DNA of 47,012 nt from JAPUME01 sp964605715 (GTDB lineage: Bacteria > Acidobacteriota > Terriglobia > UBA7540 > JAPUME01): positions 1 through 47,012 of the forward strand of contig CAZSDV010000009.1 in assembly GCA_964605715.1 (NCBI GenBank), written 5' to 3'. The notes beneath the pieces are model-generated. The model was not told the DNA's origin, did no database searches, and was given only the letters and a program-made list of their open reading frames with translations. This document shows positions 16,579 to 24,303 of this stretch, piece after piece; position 1 is the first letter of the stretch, and each line of letters begins with the position of its first letter. Position numbers and translations under genes: made by a program.

Positions 16579-16675
16579 GCGGTACGTTTTGATAGTAAGT
16601 GCAAACCCGGATAGAAACAGTTATCCTCATCAAGAGCAATCTCTAGCTAGAATCCAAGTGAGAATCGAAGGAACT

Positions 16676-16888
16676 ATGACTGCTGTTGAGAAACGCATTA
16701 AACTCCAGCGCACACTTAAGCATTCGGAAATCGAAGCCCTTAATTGCTTATCTACGGTTTACGGTATCCAGAAGTTGCTCGTGGATAAACAGGAGATTTT
16801 GGTTGAGTTTGACGCAACTCGGATGAATGGGGCTGAAGTTCTCTCACTCCTGCGCGCGGCTGGTCTCCCGGCAGATCCAACAAAATAG
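16676..16888 (+). CDS. Small HMA-like ferredoxin-fold protein without metal-binding cysteines
   Basis: 70-residue protein from ATG 16676 (GAAGGA just upstream); a TTG at 16589 would extend it to 99. The pattern LKHSEIEALNCLSTVYGIQK, then a strand ILVEFD and a helix NGAEVLSLLRAAGLP, follows the beta-alpha-beta-beta-alpha-beta order of heavy-metal-associated domains ('GI..L.VD...VEFD...'). The CxxC metal site is absent and a single Cys remains. I do not recognise a named family. It sits after the TlpA gene in the same direction and may be co-transcribed. Function unknown. Confidence 0.6.
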   Translation: MTAVEKRIKLQRTLKHSEIEALNCLSTVYGIQKLLVDKQEILVEFDATRMNGAEVLSLLRAAGLPADPTK

Positions 16889-17127
16889 GACTTCCAGATA
16901 CCGAAAACTTGCCAGAAAGGCTCAAAGAAACTACCAAAATTAGTGCGGTTAATCGGCTAATAACAGTATCCTTAGATTTTTACAGGAGCAGTCCTGCCGA
17001 TGTAGTGGATGCCGAGAGTAGGCCAAACTATTTTTCTTCTCCAAGCACCTATTGGTAACTCGATTCGGAAACAAGCTTGACGGAACCCCTCGCATGCGTG
17101 AAGCTTGAATCCCTTGAGGTGATTATT

Positions 17128-18402
17128 ATGAACTCATTGAATCCTCTGCCCCCATTCCACCATCTAAAGCGAACGATGCCAGCAATGGCTGCGTTATCCA
17201 ACCTAGGACAAGCAGTCCAGGAAGCTTTATCGGACTCGAAAATAGACCAGGAGAAACTCCAAGGAAAAAATATCGCTCTAACTGTCGGTAGCCGCGGGAT
17301 TGCAAATCTCCCCCTGCTAGTTCGGGCCGTTGGGGAGTGGTTGAAAGCATCCGGAGCACGACCCTTCATTGTTCCTTCTATGGGAAGTCACGGTGGGGCT
17401 ACGCCCGCCGGCCAACAGAAAGTGCTGGCTGAATACGGAATCACCGAAAAAGAAATAGGGATCCCCGTACGGTCTCAGATGAATGTCGTCCACCTTGGAA
17501 ATACACCCGAAGGATTCGACGTCTTTATGGACCAACTGGCTTATGAGTCGGACGGGGTGGTGGTCTTTAATCGTATCAAAACACATACAGACTTCAGCGG
17601 ACGAACTGAGAGCGGCTGGCTTAAGATGTTGGCAATCGGCCTCGGCAAGGTACAAGGTGCACGGACATGCCACCGCTATTGTCGCCAGTACGGCTACGAA
17701 AAATCCATTCGGGCTATAGGGAGTTACTCAGTTGCAAGCGGAAAGGTTCTCTGTGCCCTCGGCGTGATTGAGAATGAAGAACATAAAATCTGCGCCGTCC
17801 GCTCCGCCCTACCTAACAATCTGGTTAAACGTGAAGAGGAAGCTTTGGTGTTGGCTCGAAAGCTTCTTCCTCGACTTCCGTTCTGTGATATTGACCTACT
17901 GATCGTTGACCAGCTAGGAAAGAACATTAGTGGCACCGGGTTTGATACGAAAGTAATCGGGCGTGGTGTCCCCTTGAAACCCAATGAGGCACCTAAAATC
18001 AAACTGATTTACCTCCGAGACATTACCCCGGAAAGCGAAGGAAATGCCCTCGGAATTGGCATGGCTGACCTTATACACGAACGTTGCTTTCATAAAATCG
18101 ACCTAAAGAAAACCTATATCAATACGCAGGCAGCACTCAATCCACCCATGGCTGCCTTACCAATGCACTTTCCTTCGGATGGAGAAGCTGTTCGGTTTGC
18201 CGTAAACGTGCTGGGAGGCAACAATAAGAGCGGTAGCCGTGTCGCATGGATTAAAAATACTTTATTACTAAGCGATATTTATGCCTCTGAATCGCTTCTG
18301 AGCAACGATTCTTTCCCAGAGGGCTATTCTAGAGTCCAATCTACAATCACCCAACCATTCGATACAGACGATAATCTCATCCCAGTATGGGAGAGAGGGT
18401 AA
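17128..18402 (+). CDS. LarA-like (DUF2088) nickel-pincer racemase/epimerase homologue
   Basis: 424-residue lactate-racemase-domain protein. Motifs line up with LarA-type enzymes: FIVPSMGSHGGATPAGQQ (catalytic His near 88), VVVFNRIKTHTDFSG (second His about 153) and SGWLKMLAIGLGKVQGA with lysines (166, 174) where LarA attaches the nickel-pincer cofactor. DUF2088 members racemise or epimerise 2-hydroxy acids; the substrate here is unknown. ATG 17128 is chosen because GAGGTG lies six bases upstream; the TTG 51 bases earlier has no site. Cofactor genes larB, larC and larE are not in the window. The 239 bases before it contain only a small hairpin (16983-16996). Confidence 0.85.
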   Translation: MNSLNPLPPFHHLKRTMPAMAALSNLGQAVQEALSDSKIDQEKLQGKNIALTVGSRGIANLPLLVRAVGEWLKASGARPFIVPSMGSHGGATPAGQQKVLAEYGITEKEIGIPVRSQMNVVHLGNTPEGFDVFMDQLAYESDGVVVFNRIKTHTDFSGRTESGWLKMLAIGLGKVQGARTCHRYCRQYGYEKSIRAIGSYSVASGKVLCALGVIENEEHKICAVRSALPNNLVKREEEALVLARKLLPRLPFCDIDLLIVDQLGKNISGTGFDTKVIGRGVPLKPNEAPKIKLIYLRDITPESEGNALGIGMADLIHERCFHKIDLKKTYINTQAALNPPMAALPMHFPSDGEAVRFAVNVLGGNNKSGSRVAWIKNTLLLSDIYASESLLSNDSFPEGYSRVQSTITQPFDTDDNLIPVWERG

Positions 18403-18478
18403 GCTCCTTTGTTCAATTCACGGAGGCAGGCATACCTAAGGAAACTTAACTAAGCGCTTGGAAAAACTAACAGTTCAA

Positions 18479-19453
18479 ATGCAATCTTCCTTTATCAAAC
18501 AGCCAAAACACAGAATAGGCCCAGTTGGCGTTTTATTTCTGTTGTTCATTTCGCCACAGGTTGCAATAGGGGCTGTCGAATGCTTTTCAGTTTCAAGCAA
18601 AATCCTTGGCCGTGATGTATCTTACTGTGTATCTCTGCCTCCTGGCTACAAAAACTCAACGCGGCGGTACCCAGTGCTCTATTTCCTGCACGGCCTTTTC
18701 GAGGAACCCATCAGCTGGAAGGAGCGCGGTGGCGAGGCAATCCTTGAGAAACAGAGGCAAGGGGGAAAACTGAGAGAATTTGTGCTAGTTCTCCCTGAAG
18801 GGAAGAGAAGCTTCTATGTTAATTCTCGCAACGGTGATGTGAACTACGAAGACTTTTTCATTCGAGAGTTTATTCCATGGATTGACCAGAGGTACCGGAC
18901 TCTGAAAGACGCAAATTATCGTGCTGTGAGTGGAACATCGATGGGAGGATATGGTGCGCTGCATTTAGGAATGAAATATCCACATCTTTTCGGAGCCGTA
19001 AGCGCCCACAGCCCTGTACTGGTAACTAGGCCCGCAGAGCGAGCACGCACATTTGCTGCCCATCCCCTTAAGAGGAAAAAAAATCAGAAAGAAAATAGCA
19101 ATCTCACTGGCCGCGAAAAGGAAAAGGACCAAGGAATTAGCGGAAAAAACTGGAGGATGAAGGCGCTTGAGGGTGCGTTCGGATCACCACTCGACTGGAG
19201 TTATTGGCGGAAAAATGATCCACTATTTCTCGCAAGGAGGCCAGAGAAATTCTCGGAGCTAAAACTGTACTTCGACTGCGGAGAGCAAGACCGCTACGGA
19301 TTTGATGAAGGTGCACGCGAATTGCACCGTATCCTGAAAGCGAACGGCTTTGATCACGAATATGCTATTCGACCCGGAGATCATGGATGGAGCTTCCTCA
19401 CGCAATATCTGGAACTTTCACTCCAGTTCCACTCAATACATTTCTCGGACTAG
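18479..19453 (+). CDS. Secreted esterase (EstD/S-formylglutathione-hydrolase-like alpha/beta hydrolase)
   Basis: 324-residue serine esterase from ATG 18479; a TTG at 18458 is the alternative. A signal peptide (HRIGPVGVLFLLFISPQVAIGA) precedes a mature start VECFSVSSKILGRDVSYCVS. The hydrolase motifs are YPVLYFLHGLFEEP (oxyanion region), GTSMGGYGALHLGM (nucleophile Ser), YFDCGEQDRYGFDEG (Asp) and IRPGDHGWSF (His). Putative esterases of this type act on acyl or feruloyl esters. Between the Ser and Asp regions is a highly charged Lys/Glu-rich insertion (RKKNQKENSNLTGREKEKDQ). The gene starts 76 bases after the LarA-like gene. Confidence 0.85.
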   Translation: MQSSFIKQPKHRIGPVGVLFLLFISPQVAIGAVECFSVSSKILGRDVSYCVSLPPGYKNSTRRYPVLYFLHGLFEEPISWKERGGEAILEKQRQGGKLREFVLVLPEGKRSFYVNSRNGDVNYEDFFIREFIPWIDQRYRTLKDANYRAVSGTSMGGYGALHLGMKYPHLFGAVSAHSPVLVTRPAERARTFAAHPLKRKKNQKENSNLTGREKEKDQGISGKNWRMKALEGAFGSPLDWSYWRKNDPLFLARRPEKFSELKLYFDCGEQDRYGFDEGARELHRILKANGFDHEYAIRPGDHGWSFLTQYLELSLQFHSIHFSD

Positions 19454-19595
19454 AGCCTTAAATTTGCGGATCAAAATATGGCAATATGCTTCCGCTTTTT
19501 AGGAATGCAGAGAAAGCTTGGTTGATCTTGATTCCTTCAGCTTAGTGACAGAATGTGATAACTTACTTCTGGTTGTAAAAAACTTTTTCAGAGAC

Positions 19596-20519
19596 ATGCC
19601 GATGTCAAAATTGACCAGGATATTTAGAGTTTCTGCGCCCATGCTGGTAATAATTTTTGTTGCAGGGGTACTGTTTCCGTTGCCTGCAGAAAAAACAATT
19701 GAAGGGGAAATTTTAGGTCACATTCGTCAAAACTTGAGTTCAGGTCAAAAACTACTCGTAACCAATCTCTACGAGAAGGTATTCACCAAACCTGAAGAGC
19801 GAAAAGTGCTTGATAAATTATATCGGGCTTTCTTCCGTATTCCCTTATTTTTGCTAGATTACAAAGAGAAACTGAACCGCTATCCAACACTGGAGGAGGT
19901 TGCCTCTCAGTTCGCCCTAGAAGGTCCGGCCTCCGCAGAAATCTTACTAAGCGTGATGGAAGCTGATCCTAGAGTTCCTGACTTCATAGAAAGAGACACG
20001 AATTCCCGCGAGATCATCAATATTGATGCTGAAAAAGTGAGAGCTGATCGCCGATTTTCCTCACCTCTGAAGCGCCGCCTGGCGGGATGGGAAGGACAGA
20101 CCGCCACCCTTGACCTTGAAAAGCTCAATGGAGATAGGATAGAGTTAGCTGATTTTGAGGGTCACTCCTTCTTACTTTATGTATGGTTTACAGGCTGCCC
20201 CCCTTGCATGGCCACCACCCCAGAATTAGTAAAGCTCCATGATAAATTCAGCAAGAAGGGCTTTACAGTTGTCGCGGCAAATGCCGATCGGTATCTTCAA
20301 CTCGGCTTCGAAGATGAAGTCATTCATCGTTACAGTCGTAAACAAAAAATCAATTTTCCTATGTTCCGCTGGAACGCCGCAATGGATCAAAACTACGGAG
20401 GTATTGCTATTTTCCCAACTATGTTCTTAGTTGATAAAAACGGCACCATCGTCCAACACTACGTTGGCTACCAAAAATTGGACCGGCTGGAGGAAGATGT
20501 GAAAGCCCTTACGGGTTAA
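19596..20519 (+). CDS. Exported thioredoxin-fold protein with CPPC motif (TlpA-like)
   Basis: 307-residue envelope protein from ATG 19596 (alternative 19602; a TTG at 19518 would add 26 residues ahead of the signal). The signal/anchor is VSAPMLVIIFVAGVLFPLPA. The first 180 residues are helical and carry no motif I recognise. The C-terminal 150 residues form a TlpA-like domain with LLYVWFTGCPPCMATTPELV, an ANADRY region, cis-Pro in IAIFPTMFLVDKNGT and a final VGYQKL. It probably acts on periplasmic disulfides. This is the second CPPC thioredoxin within 4 kb. The DUF2911 gene follows after 54 bases. Confidence 0.85.
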   Translation: MPMSKLTRIFRVSAPMLVIIFVAGVLFPLPAEKTIEGEILGHIRQNLSSGQKLLVTNLYEKVFTKPEERKVLDKLYRAFFRIPLFLLDYKEKLNRYPTLEEVASQFALEGPASAEILLSVMEADPRVPDFIERDTNSREIINIDAEKVRADRRFSSPLKRRLAGWEGQTATLDLEKLNGDRIELADFEGHSFLLYVWFTGCPPCMATTPELVKLHDKFSKKGFTVVAANADRYLQLGFEDEVIHRYSRKQKINFPMFRWNAAMDQNYGGIAIFPTMFLVDKNGTIVQHYVGYQKLDRLEEDVKALTG

Positions 20520-20573
20520 CTAATTACTTTTTAGTGAAATTCTTTCTAAAATTCAGAGTACAGGAGGAGAAAA

Positions 20574-21089
20574 ATGTCCCCAAAAACTTTAAGTCTATTT
20601 TTTATTTCTGCGTTGATAGTGGCAGCTTCAACCGTTACTGCCTTTGCCCAGGTCAACCCTCGCGGAGAGGCAAGCCTTAAACTGGGTGAAGGAAATCTCA
20701 AGGTAAGCTATGGGCGTCCACCCCTGAGCGGACGAAGTCTTCTGGATATGATTCAACCAGGAACCAATTGGCGTATGGGTGCGGATGGAGCTACAACCCT
20801 CACTACTGATATCCCGCTAAGGGTAGGAGGTACAATAGTTCCCAAGGGCAAGCACATTCTTATCGCACAATTCACAGGCAAAAGGAGCTGGAATCTGATT
20901 TTTTCCAAAGAGTCTGTATTTGAATTTCAGGAATCGGACAAAATCGCAGAGGTAAAAGGAATGCTTGCTGACACTGAAGAAATGGTAGATAGGGTGACGA
21001 TCTCATTGGAAAGCAATGGAAAGAAGGGGAAGCTTCTCCTGAACTGGGGGAAATTTCGCCTCGAGGCACCCTTTAGCACTACAAACTAA
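20574..21089 (+). CDS. DUF2911 exported protein
   Basis: 171-residue protein with a signal peptide (LFFISALIVAASTVTAFAQ) and a DUF2911 domain. Typical segments are ASLKLGEGNLKVSYGRPPLSG, LLDMIQPGTNWRMGADGATT and GGTIVPKGKHILIAQF. The family is common in Acidobacteriota and Bacteroidota and has no established biochemical role. A strong ribosome site (AGGAGGAG) precedes ATG 20574. It is last in its rightward series and convergent with the RidA gene. Confidence 0.9.
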   Translation: MSPKTLSLFFISALIVAASTVTAFAQVNPRGEASLKLGEGNLKVSYGRPPLSGRSLLDMIQPGTNWRMGADGATTLTTDIPLRVGGTIVPKGKHILIAQFTGKRSWNLIFSKESVFEFQESDKIAEVKGMLADTEEMVDRVTISLESNGKKGKLLLNWGKFRLEAPFSTTN

Positions 21090-21115
21090 TCATTTTCCAA
21101 GGCAATAGCAGGCCA

Positions 21116-21152
21116 GTACGGGGTATTTCCGAATATGAGAAACACCCCGTAC
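21116..21152. terminator. Bidirectional stem-loop between convergent genes
   Basis: GTACGGGGT (21116-21124) pairs with ACCCCGTAC (21144-21152). One mismatch follows, then TTTC pairs with GAAA, leaving a 9-base loop: 13 bp in total. It lies midway between the DUF2911 and RidA stops. No T-tract follows on either strand, so it may act as a transcript-end stabiliser rather than a textbook terminator. Confidence 0.65.
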
Positions 21153-21185
21153 CACCAGAACCGCAAGGAAAAGAACCACCCATCC

Positions 21186-21701
21186 TTAATCAACACAGGC
21201 AAAGCACTCAATTTCTACATGGCCACCAGGAACTACTAGTTCCCCAGCGGCAATTGTCGAGCGCGCCGGAGGATCCACAGGAAAGAATGTCCGGTACACC
21301 TCATTCATTGCCTGAAAATCTGCGGCGCTCGAGAGAAACACAGTACATTTGAGAACCTGGGCAAGGGAGGAACCCGTGGACTCGAGCAATTTTCTGAAGT
21401 TCTCTAAGATGTAACGGGTTTCAGCTCCGATTCCTCCTTCCACCACTCGTCGCGTCTCTGGATCAATAGCCATCTGCCCCGAAATGAAAAGTAGGTTGCC
21501 AAAAAGAATGGCAGGTGAAAAAGGGAGGTTGGTGCGCTTTCCCGATCCGCTGATCACCTGCTTCGTAGGTTTGGCTGCCTTGGAAAGCTGAGTAGTGATG
21601 TCAGCCCTCCCAAAGGCCGCACCTGCTCCCATACCTAAAATTCCTACCGTCAGTGCGGACCTGCCACCTTTGGATAAAAAATTTCTCCGGTTATTGCTCA
21701 T
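21186..21701 (-). CDS. Tat-exported RidA/YjgF family protein
   Basis: 171-residue RidA-fold protein. The N-terminus NNRRNFLSKGG plus a hydrophobic stretch (ALTVGILGMGAGAAFG) is a twin-arginine signal, so the mature part (from about residue 35) should be folded in the cytoplasm and exported. The RidA domain has NLLFISGQMAIDP, LENFRKLLESTGSSLAQVLK and PPARSTI. The Arg (147) and Glu (164, HVEIECFA) used by imine/enamine deaminases are conserved. RidA normally works in the cytosol on 2-aminoacrylate, so this one may have another substrate. It follows the ABC importer genes by 61 bases. Confidence 0.88.
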   Translation of the reverse strand: MSNNRRNFLSKGGRSALTVGILGMGAGAAFGRADITTQLSKAAKPTKQVISGSGKRTNLPFSPAILFGNLLFISGQMAIDPETRRVVEGGIGAETRYILENFRKLLESTGSSLAQVLKCTVFLSSAADFQAMNEVYRTFFPVDPPARSTIAAGELVVPGGHVEIECFACVD

Positions 21702-21762
21702 GGTTTAGCTCCTTAATACATTGAGGAAAATGGAAATTCTACTGAAATGATTTGTTACTTGA

Positions 21763-22662
21763 TCAATTAGTGTAGGCACTAAATTCCTTGGCCGCTTTCA
21801 ACCCATCAAGAAACTCTTTTGCCACTTGCGCAGGATCGGAACGCTCCACATCAACTCGGTAATTCATCCGTCTTATTTCATCCGTCGTAATCGTGCCCGC
21901 AAGGTCTGCCAAGACCAATGCTACTTCAGGATAACGGACCAACGCCTCTTTTCGCACTAAAGGAACTGCCTCGTAGGGCGGAACATACCCACGATCGTCG
22001 GTTAACGGAGCCAGACCCAATAAGACGATTCGCGCGTCCGTCGAGTTCCCAACAATAATATCTACCTTCCCTTCTTCAATTGCCCGGTAGACAAGATTTA
22101 AATCCATGGCAAGCGGAGGAGCACCGAATCGAAAACCATAGGCCTCAATCAAACCTGAGTAGCCGTCAGCACGTTCGATAAACTCATGCCCAACTCCTGC
22201 TTGCCAGGATCCGCTATGCGGGACAATATCCGAGAGGGTCTTGACTTCGAGCCTGGCAGCGTCTTCACCTCGAATTAAAAGTGCGTAAGTGTTCTCGAAT
22301 CCAAAAGGCTGCCCAACTGCAACATGAAACCGCATATCATATTCAGTCTTAACTCGCTCATAAACGACATGGGGCTCGGAAATTGTTTCCTCCCTTAACA
22401 CAACGGCGAAAGATGTCCCCGTGTATTCAGGATAAAGATCTATCTGCCCAGCTATGAGTGCCTTATGGCATACGATCGTTCCGCCCAAATTCGTTCGCCT
22501 CTCGATTAGAATATCTGTGTGGCGTTCGATTTGCTGCGCCATGATCTCAGCCAGGATAATCTGTTCACTGAAATTCTTTGAGCCAATAACTAGTCCTTCC
22601 CGCCCAACGGAACAGGCAAGAGTTGCCACAAGCAACAACGCAATCAATAAACAGCGGTTCAT
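21763..22662 (-). CDS. OpuAC-type ABC transporter substrate-binding lipoprotein
   Basis: 299-residue type-II periplasmic binding protein of the glycine-betaine/choline/proline (OsmF/OpuCC) class. A signal peptide ends at a lipobox-like TLAC (Cys about 17). The mature part begins GLVIGSKNFSEQIILAEIMA, the family's hallmark, followed by DLYPEYTGTSFAVVL and VDIIVGNSTDARIVLLGLAPLTDDR. It delivers a quaternary amine or related compatible solute to the permease. ATG overlaps the permease stop by four bases. The exact ligand cannot be fixed from sequence. Confidence 0.92.
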   Translation of the reverse strand: MNRCLLIALLLVATLACSVGREGLVIGSKNFSEQIILAEIMAQQIERHTDILIERRTNLGGTIVCHKALIAGQIDLYPEYTGTSFAVVLREETISEPHVVYERVKTEYDMRFHVAVGQPFGFENTYALLIRGEDAARLEVKTLSDIVPHSGSWQAGVGHEFIERADGYSGLIEAYGFRFGAPPLAMDLNLVYRAIEEGKVDIIVGNSTDARIVLLGLAPLTDDRGYVPPYEAVPLVRKEALVRYPEVALVLADLAGTITTDEIRRMNYRVDVERSDPAQVAKEFLDGLKAAKEFSAYTN

Positions 22663-23318
22663 GAAGATTGTCTATCTACTCGGAATCCCGCAGGTTTTAG
22701 GTGGTGTTCCACCCGACCTAGGACCCAGTCTGCCCCCAAGGCCATCAGGGCTGCCGGTATGGCTCCGGCCAATATCAACCTGTTATCTAACATATTGATA
22801 CCGCGGAAAATCAGACTGCCCAAGCCACCGGCCCCAATATAAGCAGCCACCGTGGCCACCCCTACTGCTACCACTGTTGCCACGCGAAGGCCAGAAAAAA
22901 TAACAGGCAAAGCTAAAGGTAACTCAACATGCACGAGAAGCTGGCGATCGGTAAGTCCCATCCCTAGTGCGGCCTGCCGGATGGCCGGGTCAACACCGCT
23001 AATTCCTGTGTATGTGTTGCGAACAATTGGGAGAAGCGCGTAAAAAACAAGTACCACCATCGCCGTGCGAGCACCAATTCCACCCAAAATCGGGAGTGGG
23101 AGGAGAAAACCAATCAAGGCAAGACTTGGTATCGTTTGAACCACATTAACGAGACCAAGGATCCATCGCCCCAGGTACCTCCACCGTGTTGCCAAAATAC
23201 CCAGGGGAACAGCGATTAGAACTGCTAGCAATGTGGAAGCCAGAACCAGAATAAGATGCTGACCTGAGAGGAGGAGTATCTCACTTCTCCTCTCCAGGAA
23301 AAATTGAGCTAGTTCCAT
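22659..23318 (-). CDS. OpuC/Osm-type ABC transporter permease
   Basis: 219-residue inner-membrane permease with about five to six membrane segments and the BPD_transp_1 fold. The coupling loop AALGMGLTDRQLLVHVELPL carries the EAA-type motif that docks to the ATPase. The neighbouring AAYIGAGGLGSLIFRGINML is typical of glycine-betaine uptake permeases. It overlaps the binding-protein gene by four bases and follows the ATPase gene after 29 bases, so the three form one importer operon. Confidence 0.92.
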   Translation of the reverse strand: MELAQFFLERRSEILLLSGQHLILVLASTLLAVLIAVPLGILATRWRYLGRWILGLVNVVQTIPSLALIGFLLPLPILGGIGARTAMVVLVFYALLPIVRNTYTGISGVDPAIRQAALGMGLTDRQLLVHVELPLALPVIFSGLRVATVVAVGVATVAAYIGAGGLGSLIFRGINMLDNRLILAGAIPAALMALGADWVLGRVEHHLKPAGFRVDRQSS

Positions 23319-23347
23319 AAGCGATCAATCAACCTTTACAGGTTTCC

Positions 23348-24118
23348 TTATTGGGCATTTAGTAAACTCAGAAAATTCTCAGCTTCTGGATGCCTCACAT
23401 CTCTCAGCTCCTCCGGGGCGCAGCTTGCGACCAGGCGTCCCCTATCGAGCAAAGCAACACGGGAACCAAGCCGGAATGCTTCTTGAATGTCGTGAGTCAC
23501 AAAGACTACCGTCTTTCGTAAGTGTCGCTGTAATTTCTCAAATTGTTTTTGCATCTCGACTCTAGTAATCGGGTCAAGCGCACCAAAGGGCTCATCTAAC
23601 AAGAGGATTGGGGGATCAATAGCTAAGGCTCGAGCTACACCTACCCGCTGCTTTTGTCCTCCGGAGAGCTCGTGTGGAAACCTACATGCAAATTTTCCAG
23701 GAGCAAGTCCAACCATATCAAGCAACTCCTTCACGCGTCGATTTACCCTCCCTCGGTCCCAATTCTCTAGAGTTGGGACCATGCCTATGTTCCGTTCTAC
23801 ATTGAGATGTGGAAAAAGTCCTATCTCCTGAATCACATAACCAATGCTACGCCGAAGACGAGTTATGTCCCAATCAGTTGTCGCAAGCCCTTCAACGCGC
23901 ACCTCTCCTTCACTCGGGTCAAGCAACCGATTAATGAGTCTAAGAGTGGTCGTCTTACCAGACCCACTGCGGCCCAATAGCATCAGTCTCTCTCCTCGGA
24001 AAACTGAGAGCTTTAGTTNNNNNNNNNNTTCTGAGAGGAGCTCGCTTCCGTCGGGGACTCGAAAGCTTACCCGGTCAAATTCAAGCACGGAACTAGAACC
24101 TGTTTCAGAGGACATCAA
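23348..24118 (-). CDS. OpuC/Osm-type ABC transporter ATP-binding protein (interrupted by N-gap)
   Basis: About 256-residue ATPase of the glycine-betaine/osmoprotectant class. Walker A GRSGSGKTT, Q-loop YVIQEIGLFPHLN, signature LSGGQKQRVGVARAL, Walker B ILLLDEPFGALDP and the H-loop VFVTHDIQEAF are all present. The protein ends after the NBD, so the C-terminal CBS pair found in osmosensing OpuA/OpuCA is missing. The gap at 24019-24028 falls between LLSE and LKLSVFRGE; the frame is kept at nominal length, but the true residues there are unknown. Start ATG 24118 is preceded by 185 bases after the tldD stop. Confidence 0.92.
   Translation of the reverse strand: MMSSETGSSSVLEFDRVSFRVPDGSELLSEXXXXLKLSVFRGERLMLLGRSGSGKTTTLRLINRLLDPSEGEVRVEGLATTDWDITRLRRSIGYVIQEIGLFPHLNVERNIGMVPTLENWDRGRVNRRVKELLDMVGLAPGKFACRFPHELSGGQKQRVGVARALAIDPPILLLDEPFGALDPITRVEMQKQFEKLQRHLRKTVVFVTHDIQEAFRLGSRVALLDRGRLVASCAPEELRDVRHPEAENFLSLLNAQ
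24019..24028. other. Assembly gap (10 N) inside ABC ATPase gene
   Basis: Ten Ns ahead of the Walker A region, between residues about 30 and 35. The flanking frames agree at this length. Confidence 0.95.
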
Positions 24119-24238
24119 ATACCTTACGTGGGAGAAATACCGATAACATGGCGAGAAGTTATACGTGAAAAGAGCCCTTACTGCAACCAGAAGACACTTT
24201 TAGATGAAGAATTCCTATGTGCCAACCCAGAGAGTGTT

Positions 24239-24292
24239 CCGTATTCAAAAAGTCTCCGAAGGATAGGGGGGTTCTGGACCACGGAGATACGG
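24239..24292 (-). terminator. Nested inverted repeats after tldD
   Basis: CCGTAT/ATACGG (24239-24244 and 24287-24292) enclose TCTCCG/CGGAGA (24253-24258 and 24282-24287). On the minus strand the inner stem is followed by CTTTTTG. It begins 11 bases after the tldD stop and probably ends that transcript before the ABC operon. Confidence 0.5.
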
Positions 24293-24303
24293 AAAAAACC
24301 TAG

